Origin: Lactarius indigo
Lineage: Eukaryota; Basidiomycota; Agaricomycetes; Russulales; Russulaceae
Assembly: GCA_025766275.1 (NCBI GenBank)
Contig: JAFKAC010000146.1
Span: 1 to 64,000, forward strand
Length of the DNA stretch: 64,000 nt
Reading direction: 5' to 3'
Positions 21,707 to 33,700 of this stretch are shown here, one piece after another; position 1 is the first letter of the stretch, and the number at the start of each line of letters is the position of its first letter. The position numbers and the translations under genes are program-made. Below the pieces are notes generated by a model, which had not been told where the DNA came from, did not search any database, and saw nothing but the letters and a program-made list of their open reading frames with translations.

Positions 21707-21900
21707 GATTTAGCCCGGAACGGACATAGTCCGGCAAACCGAGGCTAGACCAAGGTATTAGATAATTATAATAATACCGTAGTTAAACGGTTATATATGA
21801 ATAATATCTAAGAGAGAGGAGAATACGCTCTCCTCATGAACTCCCACTCACACATCGTTCACCTAACCGGCTGCCTACCTCTGCAAAATCTCTATACGGT
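21707..21900 (+). repeat. Copia-type LTR fragment (solo)
   Basis: It starts TGTTGGGATTTAGCCCGGAA, a beginning typical of fungal Ty1/copia LTRs and shared (with changes) by the minus-strand LTR end at 30742. Internal blocks repeat those of the preceding copy. The 3' end is not defined. No coding element is attached, so it is a solo LTR or a remnant. Confidence 0.55.
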
Positions 21901-21904
21901 TCTA

Positions 21905-23160
21905 CCGTCTGGCCGTGTAGTACCCGGGTGATACAGTGGGTGCCTTCCCGTAGCGTCTAGCCAACCGGTAGTTGATTTATTGACTGACGGCCCGACAAAG
22001 CGATCCGGTTCTCCGACCTCTATCGGCCGTGTAGCAGGCAGGTTCTTCTCCTGTCAATTGCATAAGCACACTTTCTTTCTTTTTGCCAAAATCGTTCATC
22101 CACTATAAATGCGTGTGCGTACAAAATGTTTGCGAGTATGTACTAAGTAATGGGGATTCTGTAGGGATCGAATGTCTTGTAGCCCACTCAATGTCTGCCT
22201 TCCTTTCTCAATGGGCGTCATAACTCGACGTCCTAGGAGGTGGTGTCTCCGACGGTGAGTAGCGGTTTTTGGACGATCCTCAAACGCGAATCAGGCATTC
22301 GGCTCGGTCACAGAACAACGTTCCAACGGATTCGTGCTAGGTGTAACCAGTACCGGAAGGTGTTGCCCACTTTTGTTGTTCATTACTCATGTGTCTCTCC
22401 AGGAAAACTGAGGTGTAGGGCAGCTGGACTTTTTTTCTTTCCAATCCTGCCACTTTGCCGCTTACGCTGTTCCTTGTATATCTCAGCCATGCGGCGCTAC
22501 GGAAATTTCAGTCGTTCGAAGGTCGTGCTGTCCTGGTCTATCGCAACTTACGCCCATCTCGACACCTCCCTTTCGTCTTTTCATCTCGCTTCATTCGTCG
22601 ATCACCCGGGCCATACCACCGCATTAGTCTCCGGTTGCTTTGTTCTCCCTAACCCTTTTATTATAGTGCGCGTGTTCTCGCCGTCGGCATCGGCCCCTTT
22701 CCTTTGTCTGTTCGCTTCACCATCTAGTACGCTACTCGTAACTTACCATTGCTGTGTTCCGTCTCATTTTGTCCCGTTCCGGGTCGCCTCGGGACGTCCC
22801 TACGTCCTTTCTGTCTTGATTCCCTCTACCTTTTCAACTTGCTCATAAGTACAGGAATCCTTGTAATGATCCCTTCCTTGCTTACAGTAATACACTCAGC
22901 GCCGTATCGCCATGAGCGCTAACATTAGGTAGACGGTCCCCAATTGGCAAACCCTACCACTAGTTTCCTGATACCTCAACTAAGTCAGCCCTTTGTCCGG
23001 GCAGCTTACTGATTTGCATATGCCCTTTATATTATTTTCATAGTCCGACCTTTTGTTCTGATTGGGGAGCCATCTGGTGCTGTTGGCGTTTTGCGTTTTA
23101 TTGTCAACGAATTTAATAAATGGCGAAGATTCGGCGGTATACTAAGTTGACTTCGATATC
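21905..23160. other. No convincing gene
   Basis: A long plus-strand frame (22240-22848) is pyrimidine-rich, rich in Ser/Leu/Phe, and shows no motif. It is probably fortuitous. Two occurrences of GGCCGTGTAG near 21912 and 22026 may be repeat debris. Confidence 0.4.
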
Positions 23161-23166
23161 CCCCAC

Positions 23167-24791
23167 ATGGCCAATCCCAATTCGTTTACGTCTCAATGTC
23201 CCAGTACCCTCCCAACCGCATGGTCAACCGCAGTCATCCTCTGGCTTCGCCGGTCTCTCAGTGGAGTCTGTTATCACATTACGTATCCACACCGCTGACT
23301 GGTTATAGGCGAGCCAACACGAGGACTCTCAAATTCTGGCTGCCAATGAGGTCGCCCGCCCCTTCCAATTTACTGGTGAAACGGAAGATGAAGCTGTCGA
23401 GCGGCACCTCGGCACGCATTTGGATCCTGTGACAGGTCCAGGTCAGTAGAAAAAGCTTGACTCGCTTGAAGCTCACTTTACTTGTAGGCGGCCTTCCTAA
23501 GGCCCTGTACACCGAACTCGTTAACGCTGCTAGTGAGGCAGCAACCCTATCGGCCTTGAGAGCCCTGGAACATGGGACTCTGAAACTGCCTCACAGTACC
23601 CGTGCTCCCTGTGACCCCTCAAGCCCAGATGGAAACGAGTCTGAGACAGGTGATCTCCGGCCTTTCAAGCGTATGTAGGCTTGTGTTCTGGCAGATATGT
23701 CGTGTGAGTCTTTCCCCCAGAACCTCCATGGAAGAAGAGGGTTCCTCGTCCTAACGAGGACAAGCTTGTAGACGTATGCTGTTTACACTCGCGCTTATGG
23801 CCACAACTGATGTCATATAGGAGGCAATGCGCAAGTTCCTCGAAAGCATGGGGGTCCTCGCAACAAAGGACTACTCTCCTGGTCACCACGACGAAGGAAT
23901 AGTCAAGGCATACGAAGAGCATGGCCTTTTGGGACCGGATCCCAGCGTCCCTCACGTTTGCTTAAAGCAGACGTTCAAGGGGAAATGGAACAAAGAGGTG
24001 GTAGACACACTGACGAGAAAGTTCATCTCGGCAGTCAAGCAGGGGACGTACAAACCTGTCCAACACACTTGGCCCCAAATGGCGGAGGATAAAGTGAGGA
24101 AAAAGTGCCAGAGCAAACTGTACAGATCACAACGCGCTTGCCTGAACCCCCAAAAGAGTCCCGAGTCGGATAAGATTAACCGGATGTATCAGAGGCGGCA
24201 AGAGGTGTGTGTCCTCTCGTTGTGCGAATCGCAATTGCTGACATTAAGTAGACATATTATAGAAGAAGAAAGATCCACGCCTTAAACCATCATAGAAACC
24301 CAGAAGCATGGAACAGCGTCGCACTATTACTTGACGCTCTTGGCACTCTGGGTACTAGCAACGACGAGACTGACAATGATTCGGAACACCTGAACCCTGA
24401 CCGGCGCTTTAAGAGTGTCCGGCGTGTTAATATAGGATTCCTGAATCCTGCTATAGCTCAAATATGGGCTTCTGTCGAGTCATATCCGGCTTCTCTCCGC
24501 CCCTCGCGTGGCAATCGCGCATTTAAGCGCATCTCCAAAGCCAAATCAACCAGCAAAAACCGCGTGCCATTATCAGGGCTGCCGGTTAATTTCTACGATC
24601 CTCAATGGCTCAAGGCGAGTCCCTCTCGGTTTCGGAGGGTGGTAAAAGCAGAGGTCCCTCTTCCTGTCCTGGTGAGTTATTATCCGTTTGTAATATTAGG
24701 GGTGAAGCCTCACTACAGTGCATAGGTACCGCATGGCATGGATTGTGATGAGGACGACGACCTTGACTACATGGATCACAATCGTGACTAG
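23167..24791 (+). CDS. Basidiomycete orphan protein, six to seven exons
   Basis: Exons join in frame: a first exon from ATG 23167 (MANPNSFTSQ); ASQHEDSQILAANEVARPFQ (from 23310); GLPKALYTELVNAASEAATL; PPWKKRVPRPNEDKLVD; EAMRKFLESMGVLATKDYSP through YRSQRACLNPQKSPESDKIN and RRQE; RRKIHALNHHRNPEAWNSV through DNDSEHLNPDRRFKSVRRV and SGLPVNFYDPQWLKA; and a last exon VPHGMDCDEDDDLDYMDHN with a stop at 24789-24791. The central helix, the RR(K)KI...H..N..AW block and the GLP-NFYD motif are hallmarks of a large Agaricomycete-specific family of unknown function that is often found among transposons. Introns are 45-70 nt with GT/AG ends. The first donor site is the least certain. No enzymatic motif is visible. 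Confidence 0.7.
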
Positions 24792-24794
24792 TAA

Positions 24795-25830
24795 CTGCGC
24801 CATTCGAAAAACTACGTTGATATGCCTGCTATCTCCCTGGTCCCTAGATCCTTGCTAGATACATTCCTCCTTCCATGTACTTACAACTCGGACAAGAGAC
24901 ATCTCTCCTCGCATTTCAGGTCTCAAAAGGCTCAGTATAGCCCATAGTTTGCGTGCGGCACTCACTCATGGGTTCAGCGACTCATGCGCGGCATGTCCCC
25001 GACTGCGGCGGACACCCCTGCGAAGTTACGCGCCACATGGAAGCGTACGCGACCGCTTTCAACCATCTGACTGCCCCAGCCCACCATTTCCGTGACTGAG
25101 CTCGCCGGACCCACGCACGATCTTAGCAGTTTGAACCAATACGACATCCCGCGCTGTGTGACCCATTGTGGCGCTTCACACCCCTGACAAGCCTGCACGC
25201 GCATCTTAGATCTGTTTCTTAGCGATCAGGGACAGTCTAGGGTATCAACGCAAACCCTAAGCGCCTGTATTTTATACACAGTCACCGAGTCATAATCAGG
25301 GAAAGTTCGCTCGCATGGCGTCATAAAGGCCAGCCCCGGTACGGAAGTAGGGCACGCGAATATGGCCAGTGATAAATGTCAAGTATTGGTGCACACGAAA
25401 ACGGAGTCAGGGGCGGCGCGATGCGTTCAACTTGAAGTCTGGTGGTGCGCGTGCCGCTGATTTTCGTAAATAACGATGCTATTTATTCAAGTGTACTACT
25501 AGTAATCATAATATAGTATTTACTGAAGTTTGCGGGGCGGGGGTCGTTGGCATAGTGCGAAAAATCTGAGTCCTCTGCAGTGAGTCTTCAATACCTTTCT
25601 GGGGCTGCATGCGTAGACACGAGCCTCCGAGTGATTTTGCGCCGAAACGACACTCGTTCTCTCCGCGTGGGACTTGGACACCGCCGGCGCTCGTTTATCC
25701 CGTACACGTCGGTGTCGGCGCTCGATTCCGGCCTCGCGTCAGCGTCGTCTCCTCCCATAGTCCCCTACCCTAACAATCCCTGACAACCCCTAACCGATTA
25801 AATGTGAGTCATCGTCACATTCTCGCAAAC
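24795..25830. other. No convincing gene
   Basis: Stop-rich sequence. The frame at 25580-25783 is the longest and has no supporting motif or splice partner that I can see. Confidence 0.4.
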
Positions 25831-25832
25831 AA

Positions 25833-26148
25833 ATGACTTACCACGTACCTAGGATGATATTCAAGCTCGCAAGCTCGCTCTTGCGCGCGCTCCCCAAGGC
25901 GGTGTGGAGGGGCCTGAGTTGGGCCATTGGACCGCTTGTAGTCAAGGTAAGTACCTCTTTTTGCGCTATCAAGGCGGCTGACTTACCTTTTCCAGACCAG
26001 AGACATGGGATGGCACATCAGGATGGACCTGAACGTACATCTCTATGTCGCGAATGGATCGGGCGAGGTAATCGATCGGTCGTTTGTACCGATTCGATTC
26101 GAGTTCCCGGGAGGGGAGGCTGTCCCTAGCGGCGTGGAGCAGGTGTGA
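25833..26148 (+). CDS. Small two-exon hypothetical protein (88 aa)
   Basis: Exon 1 (25833-25946, 38 codons) ends exactly on a codon at GTCAAG. The intron 25947-25995 (GTAAGT...TTCCAG, 49 nt) is canonical. Exon 2 (25996-26148, 51 codons including stop) continues TRDMGWHIRMDLNVHLYVAN and ends FEFPGGEAVPSGVEQV. The N-terminal half contains an amphipathic to hydrophobic helix (IFKLASSLLRALPKAVWRGL, WAIGPLVV) and the C-terminal half looks like a short beta structure. It is too short for a routine ORF scan of the spliced product. No family recognised. The clean phase-0 splice is the main support. Confidence 0.45.
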
Positions 26149-26739
26149 AGGGAGCTAGAAAGATGGCTAGAGCGTCTTGTATATAAAACAATGATCTTAC
26201 CAAGTCATTCGAGTTTGCCTGATTTTCGACGAGAACTCAGTGTTCGCTGCGCGAGCACTTTCCTTGGCAGTTGTCTCCCTTTCTTCAAACACTGTCTTCC
26301 ACGACGGTGCCAACGGTGACAATTCTGCGCTCGCTGCGAGCGCCACCGAGCACTCCTTGAACCGACAACACCTCGTGCACTTGGGTAAGTGAGCCAAGCG
26401 ATCAAGCGAGACTTACGAGGGATAGAGTAGATCAAAGCCACAATTCCGCATTCGCTACTGTCTGCACTTTCGCGGCGGTTACACCGATATCATCTCGCAC
26501 GCTTGGGGGAGGAGTGGATGAAGCGAAATCTCCGACCAATTCAATAAATACACCGCTACAATTCTGAGCTCACCGCGAACAAAACATGTATATGGTCCGA
26601 CATCTTTGCTACCTTATGCGAACGTGGCTCGACGTAAGCATCACATGATATCTTGACATAAGTGCCTATCAACGACTACATCACAATAATTTGTCACTAA
26701 AAAAAAACAAAAAAAATAAGTGTCAGTGGGAACGACAGA

Positions 26740-27491
26740 AAAACTCGTTTACTATGATGTCATTACCGGCACCGCTTCGTCCTCCTCCGAAGTGGCCATG
26801 TCTTCAAAAGTCTGATCCCGTGAGTCAACTGCATCGCCAACCTGCCAATGCGCGTCAAGTGACGTGCATTGTGCAAAAGAGGTTAATACTGACCTCCGAA
26901 GACATAATGGAGGCGGCTACGTGATCTGGTATATCAGGGATGGAGACGCCAACTTGATCCATATAATAGTGCAGGTTGCCAACTGCACGGGTGGTAGTTG
27001 CTATATTATTCTCTACATCGACCATCCGCTCTCTGAGTGCTTGAAGGGATATTTCATGCTCCAAAATCTTCTGAGAGATCAAGCGTTTCTCAAGGTGCAG
27101 AGAACTACGCTGCAATTGGGTAAGGTGGAAGGAGCGACGAAGGTTCCGACTAGACTCTCTCGCAGAAACACGTAATTCGGGCTTCTAGAGCAAAAAATAT
27201 GAATATCTATACAGGCTATTCCTGAAGGCTTACCAAAGTCGTATCTTCGTTGTTGTACTCAGGGTGCAATGATAATACAGAGCTATTGTGAAATGCGGGA
27301 GGAGGACGGCAGCGACGAGATGTGTCAGTGTCCTGAGACTCCTCAGGGTGGATATGCCGCTTTGGGGTAGTTGTAGCCTTCAGCGGGGATGTGTACGCTG
27401 ATGACGGTGGCGAGAGAGCCGGGGATGAAGGGAAATGGTCCGAGTCTGAGTATATCAAAATGGATGTGGTAGGCCTAAGGGTGAAAGACAA
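26740..27491 (-). CDS. Coiled-coil hypothetical protein, two to three exons
   Basis: ATG at 27491 starts MSFTLRPTTSILIYSDSDHF, a Ser/Pro-rich region with phosphorylation-prone SP/TP sites. A canonical intron (GTAAGC...CTCTAG, about 27234-27187) joins TTL to KPELRVSARESSRNLRRSFH. A long heptad helix follows (HLEKRLISQKILEHEISLQA, RERMVDVENNIATTTRAVGN), with YYMDQVGVSIPDIPDHVAAS and a probable donor after MSSE. The short last exon near 26740-26830 is not fixed. The overall shape (disordered head, coiled-coil tail ending in a 'DIPD' loop) recurs in small Agaricomycete proteins of unknown function. No catalytic motif. Confidence 0.5.
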
Positions 27492-27687
27492 TTATAAGAA
27501 GTCTCACGACTTGTTTGTTGATCACTCGATTTTCTCATCAGCAAATAAAAAAAGGTTGACAAGTGGTTATAACCGCTTATAATCGCCGTAAGCGGTGTGA
27601 GCAGGGGATTACAAATCGCCGAAAGCGATTGTGATCGTTCGATGGTTTTGAAATCGATTGGCAATTATGCCCATGAATGGTAATCGC

Positions 27688-28398
27688 TAAGGGCCTGTCC
27701 GGCAAACGCTTTCTCGCGCGAGACATGGGCCAAACCATAAACAATGTTTTAATTAATTGAGAATGAGAATGCGACGCGTTCGGCAAACCTTGTGTCACGA
27801 GAGACTGAGAAACAAGAATGCGATTCTCCTTGCCAACCAGAAAAAGAGGTCTGACCTCTTTTTCCTTTGACTTTCTCTGTGTTGAGAGTGACTGTGACCA
27901 CCCGTGTTACAATATATGCTCCACACGTCGGCACTCATAAGGCGCACACGCATATAACAGTAATTAGAGGACTTCCATTTCAATATTCAGCAATAATCAT
28001 ATCTACGCCGTACTAAGTGAGAGCAAGGGTATAAATATTGTTACCACTGCCTTGCTGCTGGTACTGTAGTGGCCTCCATAGTTGTTATTTGCAGCTTGCC
28101 TCGTGGCAGGACTTGCATGCCATATGGTAAGTGGTGAGGGGATGAGCCCGATGGCGGCTCTGATTCTCGCGCTTGCCACTCAATTTGGTAGGTGTGCTCA
28201 GGATCTTGATGTAACGATGTCACGCTTTGTCATGTAACGAGACGATTCAAAACAATGTTTTTATTTTTGTATGTCAATGTGTTCGGAGGTCCTGGATAAT
28301 TAAAACAATGTTTTGCCGCAGCCTCTGTTTCCCAGGTGGGAAACAGAGGGTCCATTGAAACATTGTTTCAGGGCCCAGCCGCGCCGGACAGGCCCTTA
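27688..28398. mobile_element. TIR-type non-autonomous DNA element
   Basis: The ends are perfect inverted repeats, TAAGGGCCTGTCCGGC and GCCGGACAGGCCCTTA, about 710 bp apart. AAACAATGTTTTAATT near the left and AATTAAAACAATGTTTT near the right extend the symmetry internally. A sub-hairpin CTCTGTTTCCCAGGTGGGAAACAGAG lies near the right end. There is no open frame of note. If the outer TAA/TTA is a 3-bp target duplication, a Harbinger-like origin is possible, but the two triplets are complementary rather than identical, so the superfamily is unresolved. Confidence 0.65.
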
Positions 28399-28504
28399 TC
28401 TTTTTGTTCTTGCTCTATCTTAATTACTGTTTAATGACCTTGCTTGTCAAGGTCGTCTAACGTCTCATCTCATATTTCACAATACTATTAAGGGTACATG
28501 ATAA

Positions 28505-28600
28505 ACTGGATTTGGACGGATTTGAACTTGCGGTCTCAACATGAGTGCTGACATAACAATTTGAGATCGCGACAAATATTACTGCTACACCAAAAGGTCA
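28505..28600 (-). repeat. tRNA-like A-box/B-box segment (SINE-head or decayed tRNA)
   Basis: Read on the minus strand it has TGGTGTAGCAG (A-box-like), a paired arm with GATCTCAA and TTGAGACC, and AGTTCAAATCC (B-box-like) at tRNA-like spacing. The acceptor and T stems do not pair well, so a working tRNA is unlikely. A tRNA-derived SINE head or a tRNA pseudogene fits better. Confidence 0.3.
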
Positions 28601-28619
28601 TTAGCACTGTACAGAACAG

Positions 28620-29140
28620 CATGATACTTAAATAGCAGGGCCTGTTTCACACTCACTCTTGCATAACGTTCCTATGGAGTTGATGTGGCCAGCTGCACTG
28701 TACGGAGACGAGTCCGTGTGAGTTCGAAGCGGAGCGGATTCCGCGCAGGGGTTAAGGGGGAGGTAAGCGAGGGAAAGAAGAGCCCGGAGCGAAGTTGGGG
28801 TGCCGACGGGGACGAGGACCGCGGGCGGGCGAGCGGGGAGGAGGGCGCAGACTCGTACGGGTCGCCGAGGTCGGAGAAGGAGGACCCGGTGGTGTGGAAG
28901 GGGGTGGGGCCTGTGTGCGTCGAGCTGATCGTGCCGTTCGGGGCGGGGCTGAATCAAGAGGCCATACGAAAAAAAAGGAAACGAGATACGATGACGCACA
29001 AAAATACCACCCCCTCCTGAGTCCGGCGACGGGCGCGACGATCTGTGCATTCTCCAACGGCATCTTGAAGGTGGCTAAGGGAGCCGACGAGGTGGTTTGA
29101 TGCGCGGCAGAGGACAACGAATCAGAGAGCGACAAGGCAG
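28620..29140. other. GC-rich island with ambiguous coding potential
   Basis: About 28720-29030 is distinctly GC-rich compared with its flanks, and long frames are open on both strands (for example 28752-29135 minus, Pro/Arg-rich; 28685-29020 plus). Such overlap is expected in GC-rich DNA. No motif or clear splice structure picks one frame, so I make no gene call. Confidence 0.3.
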
Positions 29141-29469
29141 AGACGACGAGGCAGAGACGATGGATTAGGGCTAGGTATTAGCGTATGAAGGTGGTCGAAA
29201 TCCAAGTCGAAATCACTTAGCGGCGACGACTTGACTTGGGATCTAGGTGGCTGCGGTGGCGAAGGATTCGGTGAGTGAGCACGGCCGAAACAGGCAGAAG
29301 TAGTCAATTTCGGGCCCAGAGCCCGAGCTAGCCTTACAACGCGAAGAGTTTTGAATCCAATTGAGAAAAAGACAATCGCAGGAGAGGACTGGGTGTGTCA
29401 TCACGGGTAAGTGAACCTGTGCCACGGTCCGGAGTGCGGGTTTTGCCGGCTCATGGAATTGTATGTGCG

Positions 29470-29690
29470 CACAAGTGTGTGCATATCAAGGCGCATATAA
29501 CCCAGCCACGAGCCATCCAGAAATTGCATGCAATTATAACTTGGGCATGAGAGTTATCCAGAAATGATATGCGCATATCATGCAGCCACAAGAGCCATCC
29601 AAAAATTGTATGTACTTACAACTCGGCCATGAGACTTTCACAGGAATTACAAGCGCTTACAGCTGGGCTGCGTGTGACCATGAGAATCAT
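29470..29690. repeat. Degenerate tandem repeat of about 60-75 bp
   Basis: Three imperfect units share CAGCCACRAGAGCCATCCARAAATTG-type blocks (split here by variation) followed by CATGAGA. They sit at about 29500, 29580 and 29620. Identity is modest. There is no coding meaning. Confidence 0.4.
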
Positions 29691-30457
29691 AAGCACTTAT
29701 ATGCTGCATATAATAGTCCATTCGGAATCACGACCCAGCACAAGCAATTGTTATTTCAAGATAAGTCCGAATCCGATTATAATCTCCGTAAATTTCGTCG
29801 CAAGAAAGGGTAAGTCTACGGCGACCTGGCAGGCCCCGAGGTTCTCAAGTGTAGGACTAGGTTCGACTATCGGGGGTGATGCCGGCGATGGTTTAGGTGG
29901 CGTTGTCATTTGACATGTCAAGTTGGACTCTGCACACTCGACCCGATGTGAGCTGGGGCAGAAATTTATCACTCGTGGAAACAAATTCGGTTACGTTCTG
30001 CGTTATGTTATGCGTCGGGCTGATTGATGGGTCCGTGTCAGCAAGTACGTCTTTGACTCGATCGCCCACAAGTCGTACGTGCACGGTTGCACGAGCAGAT
30101 TTCCGAGATGACTTGTGATTTTGGTGACATGAGTCTGTGAGTGCCAGTGTCGGGACACCTGTTCGTAGAATTCACCAGCATCGAGGAAATTTTTAGTGGT
30201 ATACTTTGCTAAGCCACCCCCGATGGGAGGCTCTCCCGAGTAGCCCCAACGTCAGAGCAAAGTTGTGTGCTTTGGTGTCCAAGTTCGACGGAGTACATCG
30301 CGTCACGAAAGTGATCGTTGGAAATTCCAGATTCCCCAAGCCAATAACCAAAACTGCAGGCTGGAAGCATGAGCACGAATCCGTGAACACGACGACCAGA
30401 TGGGACAATTATCCCCTGCAGATGATTCATTGGCTGGTGGTGGTATCTGGCAAACGA

Positions 30458-30742
30458 TGTTGACGGCGAACATGTTGGCCGCCTCGGACGAAATTACTCT
30501 CGGCAGAACTCCATGGTGGGCGGCTCGGCTCGACGATTGCATATTTAAGTTGTCCGTCAGGGTCGGAGTGACCATGGTCGCCAATGGTCGGCGGTCCGTA
30601 GCTGGTCGATTTAGACCACATGGTCCGTGGCCGGTCGCTAGGGTCGGACCATTAGTAAATCAAATACAATTCTAGACGAATACAGCATGAATATTAATGA
30701 GTCCATACAGTATGTCCATTTCGGGCTGAATCCCAACAGCCC
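30458..30742 (-). repeat. Copia-type LTR end with adjoining polypurine tract
   Basis: On the minus strand, a purine run TTTGAGGGGGG is immediately followed by TGTTGGGATTCAGCCCG. This is the polypurine tract plus 3'-LTR start expected of a Ty1/copia element, with the same LTR opening as at 21707. The far boundary (about 30458, at TGTTGACGG on the plus strand) is a guess. I found no copia coding sequence next to it in 30750-33600. Confidence 0.4.
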
Positions 30743-30749
30743 CCCTCAA

Positions 30750-33700
30750 ACAGAGGGTAGGTCTCGGGTGAATAATATCTTTGGATGGGTGGCAGAAGGA
30801 ACGTGATGGGTGCGTTAAAAAACCTTCTGGTAGAAGGAAAAAGCTACCATCGATTAGTGTGTTTTCAGTTCATTATCTACCGTTTTTGCGAATTGTTCAC
30901 GCCCTTACATTTCCATTTTCAGCGTGTTAGCCTTTGGCTCGGGAAGCTCGCCTTTGGCTCTGGCTCGGGGCTCGGGGCTGTGCCTTATTATGCTATAATA
31001 ACATCTCGCTTCCCTTCGCGCTGCACGGACTTATTATTTAGGACCATTCTTCACCTTTTCCTCCATTCTTGCCGCAGACACGCTACCTCTTTGAGGTGCC
31101 TCGTCAGGCTCGTGTCACGCATCTCTTCAGATGCTTCTCCCGTTTCTCCGCTGCGCATTCGGAGATCTTTTTGGGATTTATGGTGGAAGAAATGGTATGT
31201 TATCTCCGACTTATTTGAGCTGTCACAGCGGTGTCGCTTATGTCGTTGGCTTGCCCTGTGGGTTTACCTTTCGACCTTTGCGCCGATGGCTGCGCGCTCC
31301 TCCCGTCAACTCCCCCTCGCGCGGCACGTCATGCGTGACCACGATGGCCTATGGAAGGATTTTAGGAGGTCAGGTCTGGAGGTAGGTCCTTACTCTTCTC
31401 CGCGTTTATGGCCTTTGGCCTATTTTCGCAGAGTGTGCGCCAAAGCGTCACAATCTCCCTATGGGAGCGTTCTCTCTCACGCTGCCAGGCCTGGTCGTTA
31501 CCGCCTGTGCGTGGGAGAGCTATATTGGGCCCGCTGTGCGATCTCCCGTGCGCGGTCACTGACAAGACGTTTCCCCTACAGCTCTGTGGCTTCGGGCATG
31601 GCCCTTTAGGCCTATTCTGTCGTGACGAAGTTAGCAAGTCTCGGCCGCCAGTCACAAGACGCATTGTCTCATAGGACCTGCCGTCGACCACTCTTCAGGG
31701 TCCGGATGCGACTAATTGGCATCCGTTCTACGGCACGTGGCCGCATGTCTTGGGGCGGAGACTCAACTGACGAAGTCGATTCGAAATCGTATGTCTCGCG
31801 GCCGTCTTAGCCGCGTCCGCTGGGGTGTCGGGAGTTTCTCCTGCCCTCTCAGCGTTTTCTTCAGCCCACGCCGCGATATTCGGCGTTTGATATCCTCCCT
31901 GCGCGGCGCCATGTGCAATTGTCACCCACGTCGCCACCTTCTCAACCATGGCCGGCTGGCTGAATAACTATGGCAGGAAAGTCGGTCATAGATTTGCTCA
32001 TTGCGGCGAGCAACTCGCGCAAATCAGCAAACTCGGAACCGGCGCAATAATAGGCCGTTTAGTAGCGACTGGTCATACCATCGCCGCGTCTATGATGTCG
32101 GGTCGCGCGTCCCGCCAGCGTTCTGGCCTATCTAGCGGCTCTCGGCATTCGGTCACGGTGCGTCGTCCAATTGGATCCGCCGGCGCTCGTGACTGAATTT
32201 ATTACCGCCCGTATCAAGCAATAGGTAGTGCGCGCGCGATTCGTGGCGCTGTCAGCCTGTGGTTGACAGTTGCGCTATTCGCACGAGCTGCGCGTGATCC
32301 ATAGGGCCGTCGCATGAATGTGCGTAGCCCGCGACGGGCCTTCGCGCTGGGATATTGCCCACATCAGTGGACGCTGTCTCCCATACTGAGCTGTAGGGGC
32401 TATACACGCGCGACGAGGATGTTGCGCGCGGCTCTCATTGAGTGAGTTTCTCGCTCTCATCGATGCTCCCATGATATCCATGGGATCCTGCGGCATGTGC
32501 AATACAAATTTGGGGTGACATTCCTCAGGTCGACAAATGTCGAGGTCCATGGGGTATGCAACTCTCCGTTCAGCGCGATGCTAGCTTGTCGCCGTCTATC
32601 TCGCGCTGGCAAACGCAGTAGCTGACTATTGTCAGTCCGCCCAGGAAATGCTCCTCCCCGAGCATCTCTGTCGGGTGCGCGGCTTTGCCTTCCGTATCGG
32701 AAGATGATGGGGATCGTCCTCGCGAAATACGCCGTATTTTGCGCGGTGTATGACTGGTAGGTTTTTCCGTCTTCCTCTCCATGCCGTTGCCCTGGGTATG
32801 GCCCGGGCATCGTGCCCAGGCTGTGCGTCGTATGGGGCGCTAACCGTATGGCATGTGGTATGCCAATGGGCGGAGCGTTCTTCAAGGGTTTCTCCAACTC
32901 CCCCTCGCACTGTGGATTCGGAGCGATCGCAATAATCAGGTCGGGCGAAGAGATGGAATCGGAAAATGGAAAACGGAAAATGGAAAACGGAAATTTGAAG
33001 AGGTAAGTTCATTGCGCGTTTGCGCATTACGGTGCTGGCGGTGTTTTTGGCTGAACCATGCTGGCCTCAGCGTCCGCCTTTCGGGCAGGCCTCAAGTTTT
33101 TCAAAGCGGCATATTATGTGCTCTTCCCCTCCGTCCGTGCGTGTCGCACGCGGGGATTTCCATGGTGCGTCGAGTAGTCTTTGACTTCCCACGCTTAGCC
33201 AGCGTCGTCGGCGAATAGCAAGAGGAGGGGATATCCCGTAGGTAAGTTCGCCAGATGGCACTTTGTAGACTATTCTCGCCATAGGTTTCCTTGGCAAAAC
33301 CTTGCCTTCGTACACACGACGCAATCAAGTTTGAAGGCTCGCGTGTCTATGCGAAAACGATCGACGAGTTCGTCCTATAGTTTCTGTAAACTGCTATAGC
33401 TAACGCGTCCGACGTATGCTAGGTTTCCCAGCTTGGAATGTTAGCGTAGTGAATGTCTCTGCTTTGGTAGGTCGGATGGCGACTCGCCTTCCGCCTTTGG
33501 TGGCCGGCGTTTGCAGTCTACGGCTGCAGTTACATTTGTATGTACCGCCGGCATTGTCTCGAAGTCCCTAAGAAATGAAGTGGTTTTTATTTGATGAAAT
33601 GTAAGCCCTACTTGAATCACCATCACTCAGCATATGACTTGCCTCATTCATGCACGACAGGTCAAGTTGCACCTGCCGACCAATCTGAAGTGACATAGAT

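Noticed and set aside
22240..22848. 202-codon plus-strand ORF
   Set aside because: Pyrimidine-rich sequence giving a Ser/Leu/Phe-rich, motif-free translation. I could not support it as a gene.
30785..31609. 274-codon plus-strand ORF
   Set aside because: Arg/Ser/Leu-rich with an overlapping frame open on the other strand. No motif, homologous block or splice support.
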